A DNA stretch of 64,000 nt from Gnetum montanum (GCA_015680685.1 MNCI01015499.1:2504289-2568288), one strand, 5' to 3'. Counted from the first letter of the stretch, positions 23,052-34,304 are shown. Notes: generated by a model from the letters alone, not told the origin. A program made the numbers and translations.

Positions 23052-24578
23052 CTAAAGTATGTTGCTCTTGCATATGATGTTGAACTTACTATGAAATAGG
23101 TAATGTCTCCACTTTTTTAGTGCAAATACTAGGGCGAGACAATTTCTTTCTACTTCGTTATACTTTTCCTCATAAGCTATTAATGCATGGATCAAGTAAT
23201 AAATCGAGATTTCAAAGCCATCATCTTTCTTTTGACATAGCGACATAGTAATAGATGTGTCCAAAGTGGTAAGGTAGATGTAGAAAGGCTTATCCCTCTG
23301 TGGTGGGTAAACAGTTGGAAGGTGCAAAAGCTCTTGCTTTAGGTTATCAAAGGCTTGTTGACATTGATCTGTCCACTCGAAGTTGACCCCCTTTTTAAGT
23401 AGGTGTTGCATGGGGTGTAGCTTATTTGTCAACTTCTAGATAAACCTTCTGATAAACTGTACTTTACCTTGTAACCCACATAGCTCTTTAAGGTTTGTAG
23501 GCAGTGCTAAGTTAATGATGGCCTTAACTTTATTAGGGTCCACTCGTATCCCTACCTCCAACACTACAAACCCTAACATGCATCCAATTTTAACTCTGAA
23601 AACACATTTCCTTGGGTTGAGATGCAAATCATGCCTATGACAATGTTTGAGGACTACATCTAGATTTTTGGGATGATCAAAAGCTTCCTTAGACTTGACT
23701 GCTATGTCATCCACGTAATCATTTAATCTCTCTAAGAGGTAGTTGCTAAAAATGTATGTCATCACTCGTTGGTAGGTTACTCCAGTGTTCTTGAGTCTGA
23801 AAGGCATCATTGTATAACAAAACATTCCCCAAGGGGTCATGAAAGTGGTTGACAATTGATGCTCTATGTTTATACAGATTTGGTTATCCATCCATGAAGG
23901 ATAGCAAGGCATGACCAGCTATAGTGTTTATGAGTTGATTGATGCTTTGTAATGGGAAGTCATCCTTAATCGTTGCTTTGTTCAGATCTTGAAATTCTAT
24001 ACAAATTCTTATACTTCTCGTTTTCTTAGGAACTATAATGATGTTCGACACCCATTCCCAGTAATCAACCACATAGATGAAACTAGCTTGATAGAGCTTG
24101 CTGATTTAATCGCGTATAGCTAGTGCAATCTCCGGTTTGACCTTGCAAGTCTTTTGCTTGACTACCTTAGCACGTGGATCTAAGATAATGTTATGTTGTA
24201 TGAGCTGCAGGTCTAGGCTCAGCATGTCATTGTATGACCATGCAAAGACTTTAACATTGTCTTGGAGAAATTTTGAAATGTTTTGGTGTATCTATGGGTG
24301 TAATAGAGAGCTAACTTTCAAGGCTTTTACTTTGCCTCTAGGGGTAGTTACAGGGATTTCAGTAAGAGGGTCCTCAGTCACATCTCTAGCTTCTAAGTCT
24401 AAGGCTTGGACCAAATGTTTGGGCCAGTCTAGAGATGTTTCCAGGGATGCTATGGTGTTGTGAGTAGATGATTCCCAGTCTATTGATTCTAAGTTTATAT
24501 GTCTTGAAAGCTTGCCATGAGGACCCATTAGGATCAAAAGTGAACGAAGATCACTATGCATAGCCATTTTTGTTAAAC
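23052..24578 (-). pseudogene. E3 reverse transcriptase and first RNase H
   Basis: From 24578: WSYNDMLSLDLQLIQH and DPRAKVVKQK, then the open part 24072-23884 (DYWEWVSNIIIVPKKT, FQDLNKATIKDDF), GHALLSFMDG, and the palm at 23912-23436 with TPWGMFCYTMMPF and LNDYVDDIAVKS, the YVDD box intact. RNase H is open at 23432-23052 (WTDQCQQAFDNLKQEL, YEEKYNEVERNCLALVFALK), but its first Asp region reads LTTLDTSITMSL. The upstream limit 24578 is the predicted splice acceptor (TTTTTTCTCATTATGGCAG on the - strand). Confidence 0.88.
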
Positions 24579-24600
24579 CTGCCATAATGAGAAAAAAGAC
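24579..24600 (-). other. Putative 3' splice site upstream of E3 RT
   Basis: On the - strand the sequence reads CTTTTTTCTCATTATGGCAG then GTTTAAC, a pyrimidine tract with a CAG acceptor. Ogre-type Tat elements are known to splice an intron between protease and RT. I found no convincing partner donor after the protease, so this is a prediction. Confidence 0.4.
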
Positions 24601-24710
24601 CACGTCAAGTGATACCTATTTGCAGCAACATCATGTAATGAATGTTTATAAAGCAATAATGCAACATGGGATAGTTGTCAATTATTATGCAAAGTTTGCA
24701 AATCGAAGTT

Positions 24711-24845
24711 GCTAGTTTAAGGTCTTAGCAGACCATCACTAGGCTATAATGTGGGTTAACATTGCTAGTTTAAGGTCTTTGCGGATTGACACTATGTAAT
24801 ATTGTGTGAATCAAGGTTGCTCGTTTAAGGTCTTAGTGGACCATT
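24711..24845. repeat. Three dispersed copies of the E3 minisatellite core
   Basis: GTTTAAGGTCTT-type cores near 24713, 24765 and 24822, about 50-60 bp apart, in the region between the RT acceptor and the antisense promoter. Confidence 0.65.
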
Positions 24846-24986
24846 AACAAGTTTGAAATTTGGTGGGCCCATTACACTACCGATGAGTGTTACGCTACAG
24901 TGGGACTTCACTATAGTAGCATTATGCTGCGGGGGTGTCCCGCGTTACTTGGGATATGAAAGTGATAAGTTTTTTACTGTGTCAGC

Positions 24987-24994
24987 TATAAATA
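24987..24994 (+). promoter_or_regulatory. TATA box of the antisense gene in E3
   Basis: TATAAATA followed by GGGG, about 147 bp upstream of ATG 25134. It is on the strand opposite to E3's own genes. Confidence 0.55.
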
Positions 24995-25133
24995 GGGGAT
25001 TACCCCCTGGTAAATTTGTCATTTTCATTGTTAGATCCTAGAGCCCATACTCAAAGTGTAGCACGGTTGAATAGAGAGGGAGAGCGAATAGGCGTAGTGT
25101 AGTAGTTGGTACAATCGATTCGTGAGCAAAGAA

Positions 25134-25252
25134 ATGGCGTGCAAGGGTGAATGTAAGGATAGGGAACTTGCCAAGGTAGACGAGGTGAAGGAGACTCTGG
25201 GATGCCTCTCGAAGGCACGCGTTGAGGTGCGGCAGGAGGCTCCATCTACTCA
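25134..25252 (+). CDS. Antisense gene, exon 1
   Basis: ATG in the context AAAGAAATGGCG opens 39 codons plus two bases, rich in Lys, Glu and Cys (MACKGECKDRELAK then VDEVKE). It ends at a GTAAGT donor that overlaps an in-frame TAA, so splicing is needed to go on. Splicing to 26249 keeps the frame. Confidence 0.6.
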
Positions 25253-26248
25253 GTAAGTTGCTACGTTACCCTTGTTTCCATTATGTAACGCATTAGGTGA
25301 CATATGGGGTTAGATTTTCATTACTATCATTGTTGTCACTTTTGCAACCATTGCTACTTTTTTTGTTCCTGCCTTGTCTATTATGTTGTGCTTGTCACTA
25401 CCTGGTCGCAACGGCCATATGGGTGCTACGCTATGGCTGCATGCGGTACTGCCTTGGCTACCATTGTTAAGAATGGTTACTGCATTATTGTAGGGGTTTG
25501 GGTAGTTCTGGGTGATGTAGTGCACGCTACCACTCTTAGAGGGGTTTGTTTGCTTGCTAAGTTTTGCGGCAGTGTAACACATATTTGGTGTAGCATAGCA
25601 TGAGCTATTTCATACTGTAAGATTGGAACAACAAGGGCACTGTGAACTCTTTTTTCATCTACACGGTTAGACTGTAACATGGTTGTTGTTACGCTATGCT
25701 GCTATGTTATGAAGCCCTTAGACTATTATATTGATAGTCTATCACATTGCTATGCTATCAAACTTGTAATGCCACTACGTCATTAAATTCATTGTACTGC
25801 TAAATTTGCTATGCTGCAATGCCTATTATAGTAGTATGTTCATTATTGTTGCATGTCTACTTGCACTTGTTCATTTACTATGTTACATGCCGTGCATTCA
25901 TCTTGGTACGTTGCGCGTAGCACAGTCGTCACCCTTATGCAGAAGTGTAACTATTACGTTGCATGTTTGTTATGTTGTGTTGTGTACAACTTAACTGTTG
26001 CACTGTGGGGTGCACCCACCATTGTTACGTTGCGTGGGGCCTGATTGCTATGCTACATTACAAGTTACACTTTGTTACGCTACCTGCAATGTTTACCTTT
26101 GTTCTATAAAGGACTTATTGTTTCATGCTAAAAGAAAATTTGTAATCGAAGGATCATGCCACGCTAGATGTAAAAAGAGGGTTATGCTACGCTACATTAG
26201 TAATCATTACTTGAACACAATGCTAAGGTTTGGTGTTTTGTTATGCAG
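25253..26248 (+). other. Antisense gene, intron 1
   Basis: Runs GTAAGT to GCAG. About 1 kb of T-rich sequence full of TGCTATGCTACGTT-like motifs, the same vocabulary as the hairpin blocks in the E3 LTRs. Short open frames here (for example 25304-25603, 25998-26369) run through these motifs and have no protein-like composition, so I did not call them. Confidence 0.5.
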
Positions 26249-26642
26249 GGTCATGTTGAAGCCTGTTTTGATTATCCTTAAACTTGTAGGAGTCCTATGC
26301 TGCCTCAGTGAACCTGTGGCCAACGTCCCTCCCCACGCATGTATGGGGCAGCAGGTGGTTTGGTTTTGAGAGGGGGCATGGGACTTCCTACAGTTCCTCC
26401 TTTACCATTTTAGTGTGATTGTGTGGTCACACCTATCAGCTGAAACAATTGCTATACTTATAGAGAGGCTGTTGCCTGGGGCAAACTGAGGCATTTTGAA
26501 GTTTTTGGCTTGAGGTGCTTAATTTGGATTTGGGATATGCCTTTGAGTACAAATGCTATCATTTATACAACATGCTATATGTTGCCCATCACATGGGTAC
26601 TTTCTTTCAGAACCTTCCTGGAATCGTTTACTATGCTAGCGG
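26249..26642 (+). pseudogene. Antisense gene, exon 2: FCP1/HAD-like domain (tentative)
   Basis: Read in the frame set by exon 1: KPVLIILKLVGVLCC, then VVWF-stop-EGAWDFLQF, LLYHFSVIVWSHLSAET and IAILIERLLPGA. After a frameshift near 26475 it continues LRCLIWIWDMPLSTN. The order, a hydrophobic strand ending GVLC, then an R-P/E-G-A-W-x-F-L helix, H-F-x-V-x-V-W-S, and a later W-D, resembles plant FCP1-type (HAD superfamily) phosphatases. The first catalytic Asp would stand at the Lys of LKLVG, so motif I is lost in this copy. TGA replaces an expected Arg (CGA). This is inference from pattern memory, not from a search. Confidence 0.4.
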
Positions 26643-26742
26643 GTAAGTCTTGTAAAGGTATTTTAACGTGTTGTATGATTTACATTATTCTAGATAGAGA
26701 TGCTTACATTATTCTTGTATATCACCAAGTTTTACATTAAAG

Positions 26743-28153
26743 AAGGTAGTCTTCATGGTAATATAGATGCATTGACGGTGGCCCAAATGGCTCTGCAAGA
26801 GTTCTCTTCCATTGGGAATGTGCATGCTGGTGTCATAGAACAACTTGGGTTTGACTTCAAAACCTATCCAACTAGGTATTACAGATTCTATGGGAGGTGT
26901 AAGGAAGTTGGTAGGTTGGATAGTGAATGGGCATCACGCTGAACGATTACCATTGAAGACGTTTAGGTGGAACGTCCACCATTTCCTATGCCGTTCAAAC
27001 CTGGTATGTTAGACTATGGATTTATTCTTGTGTGTTCAAGTGGTGATGCTCTTTTGTTTTTGTTTTTGCTACCTTTTTTTTGTTTTCTATTAACTATTAC
27101 AGTAGCAAAGGAATCCCAAGAGGTCACTGTGATCACCTCTGGGTGTGACGATACCAACCTCTTCTTCAAGTTCGGCGAGGTGGAGGAGATGTAGTGTTGG
27201 CTCTACCTTGGGATCCCAGCCATCCTTGTTCATAACATTCAAGAGGTTGGGATCATGAACTTATTCTTGGCTATAAATCCAAATGTCTCGAGTGCAGAAA
27301 TAATTTCCCTAGCTCATTCCTTATCTGAGAAGGCTAACCACTTTTGCACACATGTTCATAATGTGTAGGTGGTATTTGAAATTAATGAAAAACTATTTGT
27401 AGAACTTTTTGGTATCCCTTCTTATGGTATCCCCATAGGAGAAAAAATCTAAGAAATATGCGAACCATCAAGGGGACATTGAGGAATGGTTGGGGATGGC
27501 TAAGGACCAAAAGGGGATTTACATCCACAAGTTCAAGCTAGCAGTGGCCGAAATGATTTATCCTATCTTCTGTGCAGATGCTTTCCCTAAGCTAATCTCC
27601 CAAGGAAAAATCCTTAGAGTGGAGTAGGTTTGGATAATGAGGGAGGTCATGGAAGAAGGGACTCATTACAACTGGGCCCAGTACCTTTCTGAAGGCTTGT
27701 GTGCTAAAATGATCAAGCTTCACGAAAAGCTTGAGTTTCATTTCAATGTGCATTATGCCTTCTTTGTAGCTTGCCTTTGATACTTTGTGAAATTCTTGGT
27801 AGTCTGTGAGAATGGTGCCTAGGTATTACAAGATCGTAACTAGATATTAAAGCCATGGATTTGCTAGGTTTTCCACACCATCCAATCCCAAGAACCCTAG
27901 GAAGCTATCAGGGAATCACTTTCAATAATGATGAGGGATCATGTGGCATGCCCCTTTTGTGGTTGGGACAACGTGGGAGAGCCACCCCCCATCAACATAG
28001 GTAATGTGTTAAGGGGGAAATGCCTCATTGCAGAGACTATAAAGATAAGGCTGCAACATAAGAAGTCTCGTCCTGTCGAAGAGACTCCCCACACAACTGA
28101 AGAGAGGGGGAAGAAGCTACGAATCAAAGTTTGCAGAGTGCAATCCCTAGTTG
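26743..28153 (+). pseudogene. Antisense gene, exons 3 and 4: unassigned domain
   Basis: Exon 3 (26743-27003) reads DALTVAQMALQEFSSIGN and TYPTRYYRFYGRCKEVG. Intron 27004-27102 is GTATGT to TTACAG. Exon 4 (27103-28153) reads VFEINEKLFVELFGIPSYG, then after a frameshift near 27440 GIYIHKFKLAVAEMIYPIF and EEGTHYNWAQYLSEGL, and ends with a basic part containing CPFCGW. The NWAQ.L block followed by an aromatic helix faintly recalls the putative plant transposon protein family (Transposase_32), but I would not assign it. Stops are TAG at positions where Gln fits. Confidence 0.5.
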
Positions 28154-28279
28154 GTAAGTATGCTAAACTAGTTTTGTTAGCATAACACTTGTTACGTTGT
28201 GCTACACTATATAGCATCACGCAGCATAGCACCTATTTCAAGTTGGAATATCCTACTAACTGCGATTATGCTTTATTAG

Positions 28280-29831
28280 AAGAAAGAGAAGAGGAAGAGG
28301 GAGAAATTTTGGCCCCTGGAGTAGGGGTGCCTACTAAAGAGGAGGAAGAGGCCTCGGCTGCAGAAGAAGGGGCCCTTGCCGATGATCCCTTTTCAGAATG
28401 TGCTTTAGTGCCCAAAGGGCAGATGAGTGTTGAGGATACCGCCACACTCTTGGGTCAACTGGAAAGAAAGAGGTTGCAATTGGACGTTGGTGAGTTTGAC
28501 TAATTGCTTGATAGTTTCTCGATGGGTGATCCCCCTGCTATCACGCCAAAGGGTTTGCTGGGTAGGAGCTTTGCACTATCATGTCATTTTTCATTAGCTT
28601 TGTTGTTGTTCTCTCTACTATGGCTAACATGTTTTATTGTACAGCGGACACCACTGTTGATGCCCCTAACCCTTCATCCTCAATCTGTCTTCGACCTTGG
28701 ACCAAGACCCCTGACAAGTTTGCCTTCATGGAGGGGGTGGTCGATGATATGATTGATCACTTGAAGTAGATCGATTCCAAGATTGGTATGCTAAAATTGC
28801 TATGCTAGGCTCTTATAGTTGTTGCCTTTTCTTAATGTTACTATGACTAACATTCTTCCATACATGGCAGCCTCCCAACTCAAGTGGGATCCTTGGCAGG
28901 TTGTCGAGGTCGACGTTGTGCCTGAACTTCCGCTAGAGGTGGCTGAGGTACCTCGTCACATTTACGATGAAGTAAGTAAATGTGATTTGTACTTAGCATG
29001 CTCCTTATGGGATTGTAGGCATGTGAACAAAGACCTTTGGAAGAGGGTACAGAAACTCGAGAAGGAGAAGACCAACCTAATCGTGGAGGTGGAGGATCTC
29101 TGATCCAGGAATGAGTTTCTATTAGCCTACGACACCTGTGATGGCAGTTGGTGTATGGTTGTGATTGACTATGCCAAATACTGGACAGTCATACGGAATA
29201 ATAATGAGGCCAGTTGCGAAATTATTAAACAATGTATGCATATGGACCTCCTAGCACAGAGGAACTAAGACTAGAAAGACTACAACACAAAGGTTTACGA
29301 ATGGGGATAGGCGCAGAAGAACCATAAACATATGTATAAGATGGAAAGTGCCACCTATCATAAATAGTACCGAGATGCTACTATTGAATTGCATACTCTT
29401 AGGCTATTTCTTGATGTCATTGGTGCTTATGAGAGGTTCATGCAATAGGTGATGGTAAGTGAGTCTCCTGAAAGGGAGGTGACCCTACTTGTCGGGGAGA
29501 CCACCACTACCACCGTTTCCCCAGGACCACCTAGATGGAAAACCATGGAAAAGGGGAAGGTTGCAGCAAGTGTTGACCTAGAAGGAGGAAATTGGGGCAA
29601 TCTCACTGAGGAGGAGATCTTGCGACATCTTGCAGCCAACATGAATTAGATACCCCTCAACATGGACGTGGGGCCATCTTGGGTTAGTCACTTTTTTTAT
29701 GCAATGGATTATTTTGTAAAAGCCTTAATTGTAGCTTGACTTACTATTTTATTTTCTACCTTATGCAGAATCCGAATGAAGATTCCAGACCTAGTGGTAC
29801 AGGAGACGATGATGGAAACGAAGACCCATAG
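28280..29831 (+). pseudogene. Antisense gene, exons 5-8: acidic and coiled-coil C-terminus
   Basis: Exon 5 is very acidic (EEREEEEGEILAPG, then a second Glu-rich run). Exon 6 reads CLRPWTKTPDKFAFMEGVVD. Exon 7 is 812 bp, in one frame throughout apart from point stops, with the heptad-like LWKRVQKLEKEKTNLIVEVE and later LHTLRLFLDVIGAYERF, then TEEEILRHLAANM. Exon 8 is Asp/Gly/Glu-rich (GTGDDDGNEDP) and ends TAG at 29829-29831. Low divergence of splice sites and an unbroken frame over exons 5-8 argue that this was under coding selection before decay. Confidence 0.55.
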
Positions 29832-29907
29832 CATGGCGATGCAAAATTTTATTTTTTTCTTTGAATTTGATTGATTTGTAAACATTATTGATAATCATTG
29901 AATGAAG

Positions 29908-29913
29908 AATAAA
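29908..29913 (+). terminator. Polyadenylation signal of the antisense gene
   Basis: AATAAA, 77 bp after the stop codon, in a T/A-rich stretch with TTTGTAA upstream, as expected for a plant 3' end. Confidence 0.5.
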
Positions 29914-29993
29914 TGCAAAATGGTTTATTTCATTTCAGTTAATGTGTTTCATTTATTCTTTTATCTTTTTGGGCCCTTTGAGAGCCTCTCGTT

Positions 29994-30220
29994 TTAGTTT
30001 AAGGCCATTTTGGGCCATTGCTTAATGATGATTTTTTTTTGTCTTTTTCAATCTTTTTTTTGTTATTGCTTCGGGGTAGTAAAGTTGCCAATTTTAGGCC
30101 TTGGTGGGCTGCAATGAGTAGTTTAAGGCCATTCCAGGGGGTGGCTAGTTTTAGGCCATTTCGAGCCTCATGTAAGGTGATTAAAAAAGAAAGAAAATTG
30201 CTAGTTTTAGGCCTTAGTTT
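29994..30220. repeat. Loose copies of the E3 minisatellite core
   Basis: TAGTTTAAGGCCATT, AATTTTAGGCCTTGG, TAGTTTAAGGCCATTCC, TAGTTTTAGGCCATTTC and TAGTTTTAGGCCTTAG recur at irregular spacing. They share the AGTTTAAGG core with the arrays at 20733 and 24711. The region lies between the antisense gene's 3' end and the E3 protease. Confidence 0.6.
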
Positions 30221-30539
30221 AGTGATGCAAAAAAAGGACATACTGTAAACAATGTAAATAACAAAGAGGATGCTAGCGTGAACAATGAATACGAAGAAAA
30301 CAATGTAAACAGTGATTGTGATGTTGATGTAAGTAGTAATCATGGTGCAAGCAGTGGAGTAGTTATGCTAACGCAAATGATGATCATTCTTGCAGTTGCT
30401 TCCTAAGCCATCATGGGCTTGGTGATGCATATGTCCAAGAGGCTTTGTTATGATACTTCTCTATGTCATCATCTACCACCTGAAAGGGTAGCTCAACCCA
30501 TGTTGCTTCTTTGTTTTGGCTAGTTTTGACTTGTTCAGG

Positions 30540-31060
30540 AATTTTAGTTTGAACAAGGATTTAGTTTTCAGAGATTTCAATCTTTGAACCTTTCTCCATT
30601 CCTACATTATTTATGGCTCGGGGAGCCACTTCATCATAATGAATTACCACTTCCCCTCTTGCATAGGGTAAGTGGATTTCCTGGTGTATTGGTGAGGAAA
30701 CGGCCCTCGCTTGGGCCAACCATGACCTCTCCAAGATCAAGTTGAACCTAGGCATCTCCTCTACCACTATGAACACTACGCTTGTGAGGAACTTTTCCCC
30801 TACCACAAAGTTAATATGGATAGTTCCTTTTACTAGCACATGCACCCCTTTAAACAATTTTAAGTAGAAAGTTATTGTGAGTTTGATTTGATTGAGCAAG
30901 CCCAATTTGTCCATTATGAAGAAGGGGATGACATTAATAGCAGCCCCGTCATCAACGTGTACCCTTTGGATCTTGTACTGATCGACCTGAATTGTGATGA
31001 ACATAGGTGACATTGTCACCTGACCCTTTTCAGGGTCATCCTTAATGGAATCATCATGGA
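30540..31060 (-). pseudogene. E3 aspartic protease, mostly open
   Basis: Open frame 31019-30561: VDQYKIQRVHVDDGAAINVI carries the catalytic loop (D-D-G, related to D-G-G or D-S-G of Tat proteases), followed by the FFIMDKLGL helix. SWLAQARAVSSPIHQEIHLP is the C-terminal block. Downstream, WVELPFQVVDDD continues before the frame is lost near 30420, where the long gap to RT begins. Confidence 0.85.
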
Positions 31061-31079
31061 ATGTTTACTAACCTGGCCG

Positions 31080-33872
31080 TGGTTCCTCAACCATAGAGGG
31101 AAGCATGACAGTGTGGATTGCCTTCTCCTCTGCTGGCATGTTTTTGTCAACCAATATTGATGTTAACATGTGAACCATGGCCTCGTAGTGCACAGTGGAT
31201 GTCATTACCAAGTCATACAGGCTCAAAGTTGTGCTTTTTTGTTTCAGAGCCTATTTAACATGGGTGAGGGCATTAAGAATATCCTGCCCACCATCTTGTT
31301 GTTTGTTACCTTTTTCCTCTTCCATTCATCCTAGGAGACGAATATCCTGAGGAGGGGTAGTTTTAGGTTGAGGGTTGTGTCTTCTTGGATAGGCTGGTGA
31401 TGATTGCATGCACATGGCATTATTAGTTTTTGATGACGAGGGGGCCATAGGCATCGAGGACAAGGGGGTAGGCTTGAAGGGACCTAGGGCAGTACGTTCC
31501 CTAGCCATCTTGTCCACCAAACGCTCTTCCTATTTTTTCAAACAAGGAGGCTACGGTGCTACTTTCGTTGCCTGGCTTTGTGCAGTTGAGGCGCTTGGTT
31601 GTTTTGGTACCTTAATAATGAATGGTGCCTATGGTGTTGGTGCAGGTGGTGCAGTTTTGAGCACAAAGGATGTAGGGGTGGATGTGTAAGGAGGGACCTT
31701 GAAGAAGAATGGTTGTTGCAACATAATTTTTTTCATTGTAGGGATTGTTGCATTTCGAGGAGGGACACGCATAATGAATGGTTGCTATGGTGGTTTTGTG
31801 TTGCTGTTAATGCCAACAACATTGATTGTGTACCTTGCATTGTTGGTGTTTAGGGGATCCTTGTAAACATGCATTGACTAGTTTTCTAGGCAAACATAAC
31901 TACTTTCATCTAGGACTTGCTTGCCCTGATCGATCATGCGATGTATATCATCTTTCAATGCTAGACAGTAGTTTGTATCATGAGCACACAGTTGGTGATA
32001 ATCACAAAAATGTTCCAGCCTGAAGTTCTTAGGAGCTGACAGCTCATTGACGAGGGCCAAGGAGGGGTTCCTAAGAAGCTCATAATACCATTGATTTCAT
32101 TTAATTGCTTCCTCTGACATCTGTTTGTGTTGTATATACCCAGCTTCCAACAATTGCTTCAGAAGATCTAAAGGCTTAATAGGTAAAGGGATGTATTTGG
32201 AGCAATCCTTGCACTCAAAGTTGGGCTTAGGCTGGGTTGATGCCTCAGGTGCTAATGTTGAGGGTTTACCAATGTTACTTGAGCTAGAAGTGGAATTATC
32301 AGGCACCATGGCCACCTTTTTGTTGTTGCTATTATTAGGCTTGGTCTTGTTAGCCACAGTAGCCATAGTGGCTATTGTGGCCTTGCCCTTCTCTTTATCC
32401 TTTTTGATGTACATGTTTTTGTATGCAACATAGGCTCGGTCTTTACTAGCTTCAGCCACATCCTGGATACTTTTGGTCTGAGCAAAAGCTTGACTGAGGG
32501 AGCACGGGGCTAAGTAGTAAAGCTTTGACTTGATAAAGTCATTTACTACCCCCTTGAAGATGACCAAAAAGTGGGCCTCGACGATAGGCTTGCATATCTC
32601 GTTCAAGGTGACGCTCCACTGCTATATGAGTCTTTGCACAAACTCGAGTGGGTCTTGCTTGATGCTCGTTAGCTGGTCCAGCATGACCTCCAATTTCAAG
32701 TTATACTTGAAACGGGTCACAAACTGACTAAACAGCTCCTCCAAGGTTGAGATGAAGGCACGTGGGAGCGCAAGGTACCAGTCTAAAGCCTTTCCTATCA
32801 AGGACATGGCAAAGATGTGGATGATAGTGTGTGGCCATTATTGCAATAACAGAGATTTATATCTAAATGTTACCAAATGTGTGTTGGGATTGCCCTCCCT
32901 ATTGTAATTCGTAAATTTGAGGAGTGGCACCCCAGGGGGTAACGTAAGCATGGGAATAGTTGGGCTGATGGGATCGTCATAGTAAAAGTCCATGACTTGT
33001 ACCATGTCAGAATTGGTGGCTTTGAGACATTTGGTTTTCTCAGTGAGGGTTTGGATAAGCTAAAAAGCTCAATCCAGACCTGGTGATGTTGCAGATGATT
33101 GCGAGGCTGATTGAGTAGCTATCATATGCACTGACGGGGGTTGCGGCGTAGGGGTAGTCGCCTGGCCCATGGGGGATGCTGTTGGGACTGCTCCTATGAA
33201 TGGTGTTGCTTGGATCGTCCACCACCCAGTGGGTGGTGCTGTTAGTGTGGCAGCTACTGGTGGGGCTATGGGGTTGAGAGCTTTCCTAGTTGGCAGGATG
33301 ACCCATAGTCGTGCACTAGGTTGTGCTATGTGCAGAAGCTAGTGCACTTGGGGTTGCACATAGTATGATACTTGAGAAGGTTGTTCCATAAGTAAGGAAG
33401 GGGTTGGCATCCATCATGTGGTTGAGAGTGGGTTAGCCATTGGTGGTGGGACAAGTGTAGATGAGGGACCAGAGGCAAAGCTTGCATGCGACTGGGATGT
33501 GGGCAAAGTGTGGACGTATAGCAACGTAGCTATGATTGACGTTGGGTACGTTGCTAGGGTAGACTGGGAAGGAAGGGTGATTGGGAATGAAGCTGAAGGA
33601 CCTCCTTGCTGGTATGTAGAAGGTACGAGATGACTAGCCATGGTTGATAAAGGTGCAGATTGTGGCAGGGTTGTGGTAACCATGAAGGGGATAGAAGTAA
33701 AGATCAGGTTTGACCGAAAGACAACAGTGGGAGGGATGACTATAGCATAGGTCTAGCCACCACCCTTAGAGTGGGAATGTAAGTCTTCTTGTCCATCTTG
33801 GAACGCCTCATCGTAGTGGGACACTGTATCTTGCTCCCTGGACCTACTAACTCACATCAGTCCAGGACCCAT
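31080..33872 (-). pseudogene. gag: E3 gag, long and mostly readable
   Basis: From ATG at 33872 (MGPGLM) the - strand frame reads a long Pro/Ser/Ala-rich N-terminal part (33700-33070). The capsid-like Retrotrans_gag domain follows at 33000-32450 (SLIGKALDWYLALPRAFIST, FVTRFKYNLKLEVMLDQLTS, DPLEFVQRL). Then come a Lys/Asn-rich linker and a zinc-binding stretch FCDYHQLCAHDTNYCLALKD near 31980-32040, matching the C-x2-H...H...C pattern of Tat Gag proteins. A Pro-rich tail follows to about 31320. Only a handful of stops, mostly TAG for Gln or Trp. Confidence 0.85.
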
Positions 33873-34304
33873 TGATATTGTTCAGTCAATGGGATGATGA
33901 TGCTAGGGGCAGGGATGAACTCCCTCTTGTTTCAGTGGAGGAACTTGAAGTTACATTTGTGTTTGAGTTCCTAGCAATCCAAGGGTAGATTTTCCTAGAC
34001 TTTTACATAGAGGAAGTCATATCGCTCTACGNTTATGCCTGCTACAATAGGCAGCAATGTTATGCTAGAGGATTTGCTACGTCGCACAAGGTGTAGGTAG
34101 CATGGGGTAGTAAACAGAGTGAACACGGTAAGGTGAGCAATTAGTTGGAGGCTTTAGTCCTATTGGGTCCCAAAGGAACCGTCGTTGCGACCAGTCTACA
34201 CCACATGACACCTAGACAACCACAAGGATGTCATGTCTATGCTAGTAGGTGATAGGGTATAGACAGCATGTAGGATTATCCATGACATGTAGAAAGGACA
34301 CAAA

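Larger units (their letters stand above)
24987..29913 (+). pseudogene. Multi-exon gene carried antisense inside E3
   Basis: Predicted exons: 25134-25252, 26249-26642, 26743-27003, 27103-28153, 28280-28489, 28645-28785, 28871-29682 and 29769-29831, ending in TAG. AATAAA is at 29908-29913. Donors are GTAAGT, GTAAGT, GTATGT, GTAAGT, GTGAGT, GTATGC and GTTAGT; acceptors are ATGCAG, TAAAG, TTACAG, TATTAG, GTACAG, GGCAG and ATGCAG. The middle five introns are all phase 1, the first is phase 2 and the last phase 0, and codon phase matches across the junctions. About 1000 codons. There is roughly one frameshift in exon 2 and one in exon 4, and scattered TAG/TGA stops where Gln or Arg fits. Introns survive because they are antisense to the element's RNA. 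Extra antisense ORFs are known in Tat elements; one split by seven introns between PR and RT is unusual. Function unknown. Confidence 0.75.

Noticed and set aside
25304-26369. Several plus- and minus-strand frames of 60-120 codons in intron 1 of the antisense gene
   Set aside because: They run through the TGCTATGCTACG repeat vocabulary, are Cys/Tyr/Leu-biased, overlap on both strands and lack domain patterns. The exon at 26249 uses only the end of this stretch.
32125-32433. Plus-strand 102-codon frame with Leu/Val repeats
   Set aside because: It is the complement of the Lys/Asn/Ser-rich linker of E3 Gag.
34032-34032. Single N in the E3 leader, and another at 55746
   Set aside because: Isolated ambiguous bases without flanking duplication. 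No structural conclusion can be drawn, unlike the pair at 42991 and 43124.
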